A DNA stretch of 64,000 nt from assembly GCF_003248355.1 (NCBI RefSeq), contig NZ_QKWY01000002.1, positions 3,224,001-3,288,000 on the forward strand, given 5' to 3'. Below the pieces are notes generated by a model that was not told the origin of the DNA, did no database searches, and saw nothing but the letters and a program-made list of their open reading frames with translations. The stretch is from Streptomyces sp. AC1-42W (GTDB taxonomy: Bacteria > Actinomycetota > Actinomycetes > Streptomycetales > Streptomycetaceae). This document shows positions 50,051 to 58,185 of this stretch, piece by piece (positions within the stretch are counted from its first letter, which is position 1; each line of letters opens with the position of its first letter). The position numbers were made by a program, and so were the translations under genes.

Positions 50051-51259
50051 TCAGCGGTACCAGCCGAAGCGCTCGGCCATCACCGGCAGCCGGTCGGCGG
50101 CCACGGCGTGTGCCGCCGCACGCGGTGTGCAACCGTCCGCCGCCGCACGGGCCAGCACCAGCCCGACCAGGTTCCGCATCGCGCGCCGGGTGTGGGTGAA
50201 CGCCTCGTCCGCGTCGGCCCCGATGTCACCGAAGAGCGTCCACCACCACCAGGCGTTGGTCCCGGAGTTGGCCACCACATCGGGCAGCACGGTGATCCCG
50301 CGCGCCGCGAGCAGGGCCTCGGCCTCCGGCAGCACCGGCATATTGGCGGCCTCGACGACCCAGCGGGCCGTGATCCCGGCCTGGTTCGACGCGTCCACGG
50401 CGTACGACACGGCGGCCGGCACCAGCACCTCCGCGTCCTGCGCGAGCCAGGCGTCGCCCGGCAGCTCCCGGTCGCCGGCGCGCAGCACGCCCCGGTCCAC
50501 CGTGCCGTGCGCGTCCCGCGCGGCGAGCAGCGCCTCCACGTCGAGCCCGGCCGGGTTCGCGATCGTGCCCTTGATGTCGGCGACGGCGACCACCCGGAGC
50601 CCGGCACGGGACAGGAAGCGGGCGGTGGCCCCGCCCATCGTCCCCAGGCCCTGGAGCGCCACCCGCGCGCCCTCGTGGGCGACGCCGTCCCGGTCCAGCG
50701 CGGCGAGCACCGCCTCGGCGACCCCGCAGCCGCCCACCAGCTCGTCCAGGCCGATGCCGTCCACCTCCAGGGCGAAGGCGTCCGCGAGTCTGCGGCGGGC
50801 CGTCGCCTCGTCCTCCAGCAGCGGATAGACGGCCTGCACGGTCGAGACGAGCCCGGCCTCCGCCGCCGCCCGGTCCACCAGGTCCTGGGAGAGCCCCAGA
50901 TCCTCGCCCGTCGTCCAGACGTTCTCGATGTAGGGGCGCATCGCCCGCAGATAGCGCACCAGCACGCCGTACGCCGCCGGGTCGCGCGGGTCGCAGTCGA
51001 TGCCGCCCTTGGCACCGCCGAGCGGTATGTAGCGGGCGCCGGGCCGGTCCGCGTCGAAGTGCAGGGCCTCCTTCATCGTCATGCCCCGCGCGAGGCCGGC
51101 CACCTCCTCCAGCGTGCAGCCCGGCCGCATCCGCAGCCCGCCGCTCGACACCCCGCGCACCAGCCGGTCCACGACGAGGTGCCCCCGGCAGCCGGTCGCG
51201 TGATCGGTCCAGGTCAGCGAGATGAGCGGGGCGGGCGGGGACACCGGAGGCGTCGTCAT
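50051..51259 (-). CDS. Glu/Leu/Phe/Val dehydrogenase-family amino-acid dehydrogenase
   Basis: 402-aa NAD(P)-dependent oxidative deaminase. Substrate-site lysine in YIPLGGAKGGIDCDPRDPAA, N-terminal SSGGLRMRPGCTLEEVAGLA, MTMKEALHFD, cofactor motif VALQGLGTMGGATARFLSRA and C-terminal VVANSGTNAWWWWTLFGDIG (the tryptophan run is unusual). GAGGAG lies 8 nt before ATG 51259. The preferred amino acid cannot be told; Glu or branched-chain is most likely. Confidence 0.88.
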   Translation of the reverse strand: MTTPPVSPPAPLISLTWTDHATGCRGHLVVDRLVRGVSSGGLRMRPGCTLEEVAGLARGMTMKEALHFDADRPGARYIPLGGAKGGIDCDPRDPAAYGVLVRYLRAMRPYIENVWTTGEDLGLSQDLVDRAAAEAGLVSTVQAVYPLLEDEATARRRLADAFALEVDGIGLDELVGGCGVAEAVLAALDRDGVAHEGARVALQGLGTMGGATARFLSRAGLRVVAVADIKGTIANPAGLDVEALLAARDAHGTVDRGVLRAGDRELPGDAWLAQDAEVLVPAAVSYAVDASNQAGITARWVVEAANMPVLPEAEALLAARGITVLPDVVANSGTNAWWWWTLFGDIGADADEAFTHTRRAMRNLVGLVLARAAADGCTPRAAAHAVAADRLPVMAERFGWYR

Positions 51260-51315
51260 CGGGAGTGCTCCTCGGCCACGGTCGGCGGACGGTCCCGGCG
51301 GACGCCGGAACCCGG

Positions 51316-51335
51316 TACTGAACCGCTGGTCAGTA
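51316..51335. promoter_or_regulatory. Candidate TetR operator upstream of the amino-acid dehydrogenase
   Basis: TACTGAACCGCTGGTCAGTA is a 16/20 dyad with perfect 6-bp outer arms, 57 bp before the dehydrogenase ATG. Within the 322-bp gap 51260-51581 it is the clearest signal; CATAAT (51545-51550) may be the -10 of the divergent hydrolase gene. The nearby TetR gene is the likely partner. Confidence 0.5.
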
Positions 51336-51581
51336 TCGGGAGGCGGGGCACCCCCTGTCAACGCGGCGCCCGCCGCCCCGCCGCCCCCTGGCCGGAACGC
51401 GCCGCCGCCCGGCCGCGGCGCGGGGGGAGCGGCCGGACCCGGCCCGCCCCGGCGGAATGCCGCGGCCGCGCCATTCGTTGGAAGGGCGGCCGGCGGGACG
51501 CCTCCGCATGGGTGCACCGCTCTCGCACCGGAGTGCCCGCTGCCCATAATTGAGACGACACCCGACTCCCCTGGAGACCCC

Positions 51582-52844
51582 GTGACCGGCGCCGACCACC
51601 CGCTCCCGCTGCGCACCCGGCTGCGCGCGCTGCGCCCCGCCGCCTTCGGGGCCGACCCGGACGGCGCCCGGATGGAGCGCATCCGCCGGTCCCCCAACTT
51701 CGCCGACGGTGTCTTCCGCAACCCCGTGGGCGCGCGCATCAGGCCCACCGGCTCCACCCTGGAGTTCGCCCGGGTCTACTTCCGCAAGGAGGAGCGGGTG
51801 CTCAGGGCCCCCGCCGCCCCCGTGCCCGTGCACCCGACGACCGTGGCCGACCTCGCCCGGCCGCCCGCCTCCGGGCTCCGGATCACCTGGATGGGCCACT
51901 CCAGCGTCCTGGCGGAGATCGACGGCCGGCGCGTGCTGTTCGACCCGGTCTGGGGCGACCGCTGCTCCCCCTTCGCCTTCGCCGGCCCGCGCCGCCTGCA
52001 CCCGGCGCCCGCGCCGCTCGCCGCCCTCGGCCCGGTCGACGTCGTCGTCATCTCGCACGACCACTACGACCACCTGGACCTGCCGACGATCCGCGCCCTG
52101 GCCCGTACCGACACGGTCTTCGCCGTCCCGCTCGGTGTCGGCGCCCACCTGGAGAGCTGGGGCGTCGCGCCCGACCGGCTGCGCGAACTCGACTGGAACG
52201 AGACCGCCACCGTCGGCGGGATCGCCCTCACCGCCACCCCGGCCCGCCACTTCTGCGGGCGGGGCCTGCGCAACCGGCAGCACACCCTCTGGGCGTCCTG
52301 GGCCGTCGCCGGACCCGAGCACCGGATCTACCACAGCGGCGACACCGGCTACTTCCCCGGCTTCCGGACCATCGGCGCCGAGCACGGGCCCTTCGACGCC
52401 ACCATGATCCAGATCGGCGCGTACAGCCAGTTCTGGTCCAAGGACTCCACGGACAGCCTGCCGGAACCGGGCGCCTGGCCCGACATCCACATGAGCCCCG
52501 ACGAGGGCGTGCGCGCCCACCTCGACCTCCAGGGCGGCGACCCGGCCGCCGGTGTCATGCTGCCGATCCACTGGGGGACGTTCAACCTGGCGCTGCACCC
52601 CTGGGCCGAGCCCGCCGAGTGGTCGATGCGCGCCACCGAGTCCGTGGGCGTCACGATGGTCGCGCCGCGCCCCGGCCGCCCCTTCGAGCCCGCGGACCCG
52701 CCGCCCGTCGAGCCGTGGTGGCGTGCCGTCGCCGCCGAACCGGCGCCCGGCTGGGGCAACTGGCCCCCGGTCCACGTACAGCTCCCCGAACCGGCCGAAA
52801 GCGTCGCCCCGGGGCCCGGCCGGGACCGGGCACCCCAGATCTGA
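51582..52844 (+). CDS. Metallo-beta-lactamase-fold hydrolase (NAPE-PLD-like)
   Basis: 420-aa cytosolic hydrolase. Signature VVVISHDHYDHLDLPTIRAL (HxHxDH), downstream metal residues in PARHFCGRG, YHSGDTGYFPGF and LPIHWGTFNLALHPW. The RITWMGHSSVLAEIDGRRVL entry and extra N-terminal region match the N-acyl-phosphatidylethanolamine phospholipase D/UlaG-like branch. TGGAG 6 nt before GTG 51582; the in-frame extension to 51222 is spurious. Confidence 0.88.
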   Translation: MTGADHPLPLRTRLRALRPAAFGADPDGARMERIRRSPNFADGVFRNPVGARIRPTGSTLEFARVYFRKEERVLRAPAAPVPVHPTTVADLARPPASGLRITWMGHSSVLAEIDGRRVLFDPVWGDRCSPFAFAGPRRLHPAPAPLAALGPVDVVVISHDHYDHLDLPTIRALARTDTVFAVPLGVGAHLESWGVAPDRLRELDWNETATVGGIALTATPARHFCGRGLRNRQHTLWASWAVAGPEHRIYHSGDTGYFPGFRTIGAEHGPFDATMIQIGAYSQFWSKDSTDSLPEPGAWPDIHMSPDEGVRAHLDLQGGDPAAGVMLPIHWGTFNLALHPWAEPAEWSMRATESVGVTMVAPRPGRPFEPADPPPVEPWWRAVAAEPAPGWGNWPPVHVQLPEPAESVAPGPGRDRAPQI

Positions 52845-52865
52845 GACCCGGGGAATCGTTCTCGC

Positions 52866-52881
52866 GTACGAGCGCTCATAC
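52866..52881. promoter_or_regulatory. 14/16 palindrome in the gap before cvnA
   Basis: GTACGAGCGCTCATAC, operator-like, 22 bp after the hydrolase stop and 199 bp before cvnA. The region 52845-53079 shows no gene; the cvn promoter should lie between this palindrome and 53079. Confidence 0.35.
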
Positions 52882-53079
52882 CAGAGCGGGACGGATGGCG
52901 GGCAAGTTCCACAACTGGCCCGCACGCCCGCACTTCTGCCGACTACCGTGTGTGCCCGGTGATCAACGGTGGGCTCATATTTCTCCGGGCCCGCCCGGCC
53001 GATGACCCGAAATGCCCGAACACCGTAGGCGCCACCACTGGAACGCAGATGCCTGGGGCCCCACGTACCGAGGACGCTG

Positions 53080-55038
53080 ATGTCTCAACTTCGCGCACCC
53101 GACGCGCGACCGGAACGACGAGAGGGCGGGCGGCACGGCCGACCGGGTGCCCGTTCCCACTCGGCCGCGGCCGGACCGCGCGCCACCCGCCCGGCCCCCG
53201 AGGCGCGCATACGCCCTCAACTCCTGCGCACCGCCGTGCTCCCGGCCCTCGCGGTCGCCCTCGCCGGCGCCGCGGCCGTCATCTTCACCGCCCGCGCGGG
53301 CCACGCCCGCCCGTCCACCGAACTGTGGGCCGCGCTGGGCGCCGCGGGAGCACTCGCCCTCGGCGCGATCGGAGCCGCCTTCCTGGCCGCCAACCGGGCC
53401 GCCACCACGGTCCTCGGCCGCTGCCTCACACTGCGCCGCACCAGCGTGCAGAGCCAGGCGGAACTCCAGCGCGCGGTGGAGCAACTGCGCAACGGCGAGC
53501 CCGTACCGGCCCGGCGCGCCCCGCAGAACCCGCCGCCCGGCGGCGACCCCTTCGAACTGCTCGCCCAGGAGATGGCCCGCCAGCAGGAAGGGGCCGTGGC
53601 CGCCGTCGTCGAGGCGTCCCGGCTCTCCGAGCCCAGCGGCGAGGACCAGAAGGTCGAGGTCTTCGTCAATCTCGCCCGCCGCCTCCAGTCGCTCGTGCAC
53701 CGCGAGATCCAGCTGCTGGACGAGCTGGAGCACGAGGTCGAGGACCCGGACCTGCTCAAGGGCCTCTTCCACGTCGACCACCTGGCCACCCGCATCCGCC
53801 GGCACGCCGAGAACCTCGCCGTCCTGGGCGGCGCCGTCTCCCGCCGGCAGTGGAGCAACCCGGTCACCATGACGGAGGTGCTGCGCTCGGCCATCGCCGA
53901 GGTCGAGCAGTACCCCAGGGTCAGGCTCGTCCCGCCGATCGACGGCACCCTGCGCGGCCACGCCGTGGCCGACGTCATCCACCTCCTGGCCGAACTCGTC
54001 GAGAACGCCACGGTGTTCTCCGCCCCGCACACCCAGGTCCTGCTGCGCGCCCAGCACGTCACCGCCGGCCTCGCCCTGGAGGTGGAGGACCGCGGCCTCG
54101 GCATGCCCGGCGAGGAGCAGAAGCGGATGAACGCCCTGCTCACCGACCCCGACCAGGTCAACGTCGCCCGGCTCCTGCAGGACGGCCGCATCGGCCTCTT
54201 CGTCGTCGCCTCGCTGGCCCGGCGCCACGGCATCGCGGTACGCCTGCAGAGCAACATCTACGGCGGCACCCAGGCGGTCCTGGTCCTGCCGCAGACCCTG
54301 CTCGGCGCCGACGAGGACACCGCCGAGCGGACCGGCGAGACCCCGGTCCCGCCGCCCGGCCCCGTGCACCGCCCGCCGCCCCTGGAGGACGGCCCGGCCC
54401 CGCACCCGCCGGCCCCCGCCCCGACCGCGCCCGCCCCCGCCCCGCACACCCCCGAGCCCGCCCGGGTCCCGGCGCACGCTCCGGTCCCGGCGCCCGCCCC
54501 CGAGCCGGAGCGTCGGCCCTACGTCCCGAGCCAGCAGCCCCGCCCGCACCGGGCCCCGCCACAGCCCGGCCACCCGGACGGGGCCCCGCCCCTGCCGCTG
54601 CGCGCCGAGCGCGTGGACCGGCCGGCCGACGACGCGCAGGGTCCGCCCCCGGCAGCGGAGGGCGCCGCCCCGCAGCCCGCCGCCGACCGGCCGCTGCTGC
54701 CCAGGCGCGCCCACCAGGAGCACCTCGTCCCGCAGCTCAGGGAGGCCCCCGCCCCCCGCTCCGCCGACGAACCCGTCCTGCACGACCCCGGGCTCGTCGC
54801 CGCCTTCCGGCGCGGCATCGACCTCGCCGAGGCCCGCGCCGAGTCCGAGGCCGAACCCGGCACCGCGCCGGAGGCGCCCGCCGGGGCCACCAGCACCACC
54901 ACCGCCGCGCAGCTCGGGGCGCCGCCCCGGCCGCTGCCCGTCCGGGGGGCGCCCGCTCCGGTGCCACCGCACGGCGCCGGGGCGCCGGCGTACCCCGGCC
55001 ACCACGACCCACTCGCAGCCCACCCCATCAAGGAGTAG
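53080..55038 (+). CDS. cvnA: CvnA, sensor-histidine-kinase-like membrane ATPase
   Basis: 652-aa first component of a Streptomyces conservon. Two membrane helices at about 50-105 (LLRTAVLPALAVALAGAAAV and LWAALGAAGALALGAIGAAF), a helical dimerisation part with FVNLARRLQSLVHREIQLLD, a GHKL ATPase domain (N-box HLLAELVENATVFSAP, G1 EDRGLGM, IGLFVVASLARRHGIAVRLQ), and a Pro/Ala-rich low-complexity tail from about 410. Such proteins sense signals and control a Ras-like GTPase (CvnD). GAGGA upstream of ATG 53080. Confidence 0.92.
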   Translation: MSQLRAPDARPERREGGRHGRPGARSHSAAAGPRATRPAPEARIRPQLLRTAVLPALAVALAGAAAVIFTARAGHARPSTELWAALGAAGALALGAIGAAFLAANRAATTVLGRCLTLRRTSVQSQAELQRAVEQLRNGEPVPARRAPQNPPPGGDPFELLAQEMARQQEGAVAAVVEASRLSEPSGEDQKVEVFVNLARRLQSLVHREIQLLDELEHEVEDPDLLKGLFHVDHLATRIRRHAENLAVLGGAVSRRQWSNPVTMTEVLRSAIAEVEQYPRVRLVPPIDGTLRGHAVADVIHLLAELVENATVFSAPHTQVLLRAQHVTAGLALEVEDRGLGMPGEEQKRMNALLTDPDQVNVARLLQDGRIGLFVVASLARRHGIAVRLQSNIYGGTQAVLVLPQTLLGADEDTAERTGETPVPPPGPVHRPPPLEDGPAPHPPAPAPTAPAPAPHTPEPARVPAHAPVPAPAPEPERRPYVPSQQPRPHRAPPQPGHPDGAPPLPLRAERVDRPADDAQGPPPAAEGAAPQPAADRPLLPRRAHQEHLVPQLREAPAPRSADEPVLHDPGLVAAFRRGIDLAEARAESEAEPGTAPEAPAGATSTTTAAQLGAPPRPLPVRGAPAPVPPHGAGAPAYPGHHDPLAAHPIKE

Positions 55039-55045
55039 ATGCACC

Positions 55046-55480
55046 ATGGCGACCGATATGCCGTCCGGTCAGGTCTCGGACCTCGACTGGCTGCTGAGCG
55101 GCCTGGTACAGCGCGTGCCGTACACCCGCAGCGCCGTGCTGCTCTCCGCCGACGGACTGGTGAAGTCCCTCCACGGCATGGACGCCGACAGCGCCGACCA
55201 CATGGCGGCGCTGGCGGCCGGCCTCTACTCGCTGGGCCGCAGCGCGGGAGCGCGGTTCGGCGACAACGGGGAGGTCCGCCAGGTGGTCGTCGAGCTCGAC
55301 TCGACGCTCCTGTTCGTCGCCACCGCCGGTTCCGGGACGTGCCTGGCGGTGCTCGCCGGCCGCAACGCCGACGCCGCGGTCCTCGGCTACGAGATGACCA
55401 TGCTGGTCAAGAGCGTACGGCCGTATCTCATGACCCCGGTGAGACAGGCGGCCGGAGTGCCGGGCGCCGCGGGACTGTGA
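55046..55480 (+). CDS. cvnB: CvnB, roadblock/LC7-domain protein
   Basis: 144-aa roadblock/LC7 fold: LDWLLSGLVQRVPYTRSAVL, SADGLVKSLHGMDADSADHM, GDNGEVRQVVVELDSTLLFV. Conservon partner expected to act as regulator or GAP for the GTPase CvnD. AAGGAG precedes ATG 55046 by 12 nt. Overlaps cvnC (GTGA). Confidence 0.93.
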   Translation: MATDMPSGQVSDLDWLLSGLVQRVPYTRSAVLLSADGLVKSLHGMDADSADHMAALAAGLYSLGRSAGARFGDNGEVRQVVVELDSTLLFVATAGSGTCLAVLAGRNADAAVLGYEMTMLVKSVRPYLMTPVRQAAGVPGAAGL

Positions 55481-55854
55481 GCATGGCGGTCACCCAGGAC
55501 GGGCCGCTGCTCGACGACGCGGCGGGCCGCCTCATCCGCCCCTACACGGTGAGCAACGGCCGCACCCGTCCCACGGCCGTGCTCGACCTGCTCTCCCTGG
55601 TGATGGCCACCGGGTCCGTACCGCAGAGCCACCTCGGCCCCGAGCACTCGGTGGCGCTGGAGCTGTGCGAGGGCCCCACGTCGGTGGCCGAGATCGCCGC
55701 ACATCTGGGGCTGCCCGCAGCCGTGACCAAGGTGCTCCTGTCCGACCTGGTCGACTGCGGCGCCGTCACCGCCCACGCACCCGCCTTCCAAGACACGCCC
55801 ACCGACCGACATCTGCTGGAGGCAGTGCTCGATGGCTTACGACGAACGCTCTGA
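55477..55854 (+). CDS. cvnC: CvnC, DUF742 winged-helix protein
   Basis: 125-aa DUF742 protein: RLIRPYTVSNGRTRPTAVLD, ALELCEGPTSVAEIAAHLGL, VTKVLLSDLVDCGAVTAHAP, a winged-helix-like domain. Constant third member of conservons, presumably linking CvnB and CvnD. Start GTG 55477 in a GTGA overlap; ATG 55483 equally possible. Overlaps cvnD by 23 bp. Confidence 0.92.
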   Translation: MSMAVTQDGPLLDDAAGRLIRPYTVSNGRTRPTAVLDLLSLVMATGSVPQSHLGPEHSVALELCEGPTSVAEIAAHLGLPAAVTKVLLSDLVDCGAVTAHAPAFQDTPTDRHLLEAVLDGLRRTL

Positions 55855-56578
55855 CGGCTACGGCCACCCGGACGGCTCCGGCCGCGGCTACGGCTACGGC
55901 TACGGCTTCGCGGACCACGGTTCCGGCGGCGGGTACGGGCAGGAGACCGCCACTGCCGCGTACACGGCGGCGCCCGCCGCCGCCGAGGGCTTCCCCGTCG
56001 CGCTCAAGGTGCTGGTGGCGGGCGGATTCGGCGTGGGCAAGACCACGTTCGTCGGGGCCGTCAGCGAGATCGCGCCGCTGAGCACGGAGGAGCTGCTGAC
56101 CCAGGCGAGCGCCGCCACCGACAGCCTGGAGGGCGTCGAGGCGAAGACCTCCACCACGGTGGCGATGGACTTCGGCCGCATCACGCTGGACGACCAGCAC
56201 GTGCTCTACCTGTTCGGCACACCGGGCCAGGAACGCTTCTGGTTCATGTGGGACGAGCTGTCGCAGGGCGCGCTGGGAGCGGTGGTGATCGCGGACACGC
56301 GCAGGCTGGAGGAGTGCTTCGCGGCCGTCGACTTCTTCGAGCGGCGCGGCATCGGGTTCGTCGTCGCGGTCAACGAGTTCGACGGCGCCTACCGCTACGG
56401 CCCGGAGGAGGTGCGCGCCGCCCTCGACCTCTCTCCCGAGGTGCCGGTGGTCCTGTGCGACGCCCGGATCGCCAGCTCCGGCACCGGCACGCTGGTGACG
56501 CTGGTCCAGCACCTGATCAACGCCACCGACGACCCGGTTCCGATGTCCGGCCACGCCGGGTTCGGGGCCCGGTCGTGA
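55832..56578 (+). CDS. cvnD: CvnD, small Ras/MglA-like GTPase
   Basis: 248-aa GTPase: P-loop VAGGFGVGKTTFVGAV, switch with STTVAMDFGRITLD, G3 variant LFGTPGQERFWFMWDELSQG, G4 VAVNEFDGAYRYG. N-terminal about 50 residues are Tyr/Gly-rich and likely disordered. GGAGG 9 nt before ATG 55832. Output GTPase of the conservon. Confidence 0.93.
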   Translation: MAYDERSDGYGHPDGSGRGYGYGYGFADHGSGGGYGQETATAAYTAAPAAAEGFPVALKVLVAGGFGVGKTTFVGAVSEIAPLSTEELLTQASAATDSLEGVEAKTSTTVAMDFGRITLDDQHVLYLFGTPGQERFWFMWDELSQGALGAVVIADTRRLEECFAAVDFFERRGIGFVVAVNEFDGAYRYGPEEVRAALDLSPEVPVVLCDARIASSGTGTLVTLVQHLINATDDPVPMSGHAGFGARS

Positions 56579-57162
56579 TTCCGCATACCGCCGGACGGCT
56601 GCTCCTGACGCCCGTGGACGGCGACGCGCCCGCGCGCTCCCGGCGGCTGCGCAGCCTCGGCCTGGGGGAGCGGGACGACGCCTCGTTCGACGACTTCGAC
56701 GCCTTCGCCGACCGGGTGGCCGAAGTCACGGGCGTGCCGTTCTCGATGGTCAATTTCATCGACGGCAACCGGCAGTTCTACGCCGGGCTGCACACCCCCG
56801 CCGGCACCCGCAGGGGCGCCGACCTGGGAGCCACGGCGGCCGGCAGCGGCCGCAGCGGCCGCTATGTGGCGCTCGACCACGGCTACTGCCCGCATGTGGT
56901 GGCGCGGCGCAAGGCGCTGGTGCTGGACGACGTCTGCGACTACCCCCGGTTCGCCGGCAACCCGGTCGTGGACGACATAGGCATCCGCTCCTATCTGGGG
57001 GCGCCGCTCATCGACCGCACCGGGATCGCGCTGGGCGCGGTCTGCGCCGTGGACACCGTGCCCCGGCCCTGGGGGAGAGCGGGCCTGGACACGATCAAGG
57101 CCCTGGCGCGGGAACTCGCCGGGCAGCTGCGCGGCCGGGAGGACGACGCCCTGGGCCTCTGA
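56575..57162 (+). CDS. GAF-domain protein of the conservon operon
   Basis: 195-aa GAF-domain protein (ASFDDFDAFADRVAEVTGVP, FSMVNFIDGNRQFYAG, CPHVVARRKALVLDDVCDYP, IRSYLGAPLIDRTGIALGAV). GTGA overlap with cvnD makes it the fifth operon member, in the place where some conservons have a cytochrome P450. It may bind a ligand or cofactor (haem, cyclic nucleotide), which is not visible from motifs. Confidence 0.88.
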   Translation: MIPHTAGRLLLTPVDGDAPARSRRLRSLGLGERDDASFDDFDAFADRVAEVTGVPFSMVNFIDGNRQFYAGLHTPAGTRRGADLGATAAGSGRSGRYVALDHGYCPHVVARRKALVLDDVCDYPRFAGNPVVDDIGIRSYLGAPLIDRTGIALGAVCAVDTVPRPWGRAGLDTIKALARELAGQLRGREDDALGL

Positions 57163-57250
57163 CCGGGAACGCGTTCGTGACCACCCGGTGAAGTGCGGTA
57201 TTGTTCTCATGCGCGTTCAGCCAGGGGGAAACCCCAGGTCAGACGGGCAT

Positions 57251-57324
<74 letters not shown>

Positions 57325-57344
57325 CTGGTGACAGTCGTTATAAG

Positions 57345-57378
57345 AGGGCCGGTTCCGGAGAAATCCGGAACCGGCCCT
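57345..57378 (+). terminator. Perfect 15-bp hairpin after tRNA-Pro
   Basis: AGGGCCGGTTCCGGA and TCCGGAACCGGCCCT around a GAAA tetraloop, with outer GACAGTC (57330-57336) and GACTGTC (57380-57386) also complementary. It probably terminates the tRNA transcript and, on the other strand, the cluster ending at 57493. Confidence 0.8.
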
Positions 57379-57492
57379 TGACTGTCTTCGGGGAGTGTGG
57401 GGTGTTCCGGTGATCAGGCGGGCGCCGTGGTCGATCCGTCACCGAGGGTGCCCGGTCGGCGTATCGCCGCTTCCGGGACCCCGGTACGCCGT

Positions 57493-58185
57493 TCAGCCGG
57501 CGGACCGCTCCATGACCCGGAAGGGGCGCGTGCCCTCCAGCGCGACCGCGCCCACGTGGGCGCGGCCCTCCGGGAGATCCGTGACGGTCCAGGGTCCCAG
57601 GAATCCGGGCGGGCCGTCGACCGTCCGCGGGCAGGGGGCCGTGCCCACCGGGAGGGCGAGGCCCTGGACGAGCCGGCCCCCGGTGGCCTTCACACATGCC
57701 TCCTTGCGGGTCCACAGGCGCAGGAATGCGCGCAGCCGGTCCGGGGCCGCCGCCCCGGACACCCAGGCGCTCTCGTGCGCGGGGAACCAGCGGGCGGCGA
57801 ACCGGTCCGGGTCCCGGGACCGATCGACGTGCTCGACGTCCACGCCGACCCGCCGGTCGTGGCAGAGTGCCAGTACCGCCAGATCCCCGGAGTGGGTGAG
57901 GCTGAACTGGCACCGCCGGGTCTGCGCGTCGCCGTCCAGGCCGGGCTTGCCGTACGGACCGAAGCGGAACCGGACCCGTGAGGAGGGGACACCGAGCCGG
58001 TCCGCGAGCACCAGCCGGGTGCGGGCGTGCGCGACGGTGAAACGGCGCCGGTGCTCCGCCGAGCGCAGCATCTCCAGCCGGGCCCGCTCACGTACGTCGA
58101 GGAGTCCGGCCAGCGACTCCACCTCGGGCGGGGAGAGGTCGAGCCGGAAACGGTGGACCTCGACCACGTCCACGGTTCCGCTCAC
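57493..58185 (-). CDS. 4'-Phosphopantetheinyl transferase (Sfp type)
   Basis: 230-aa enzyme that attaches the phosphopantetheine arm of CoA to carrier proteins. Motifs: RVGVDVEHVDRSRDPDRFA (metal aspartates), RLWTRKEACVKATGGRLVQG (W-x3-KEA-x3-K), FSLTHSGDLAVLAL. GTG 58185 overlaps the condensation-protein stop (GTGA), so it belongs to the minus-strand cluster and likely activates its acyl carrier protein. Confidence 0.93.
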   Translation of the reverse strand: MSGTVDVVEVHRFRLDLSPPEVESLAGLLDVRERARLEMLRSAEHRRRFTVAHARTRLVLADRLGVPSSRVRFRFGPYGKPGLDGDAQTRRCQFSLTHSGDLAVLALCHDRRVGVDVEHVDRSRDPDRFAARWFPAHESAWVSGAAAPDRLRAFLRLWTRKEACVKATGGRLVQGLALPVGTAPCPRTVDGPPGFLGPWTVTDLPEGRAHVGAVALEGTRPFRVMERSAG

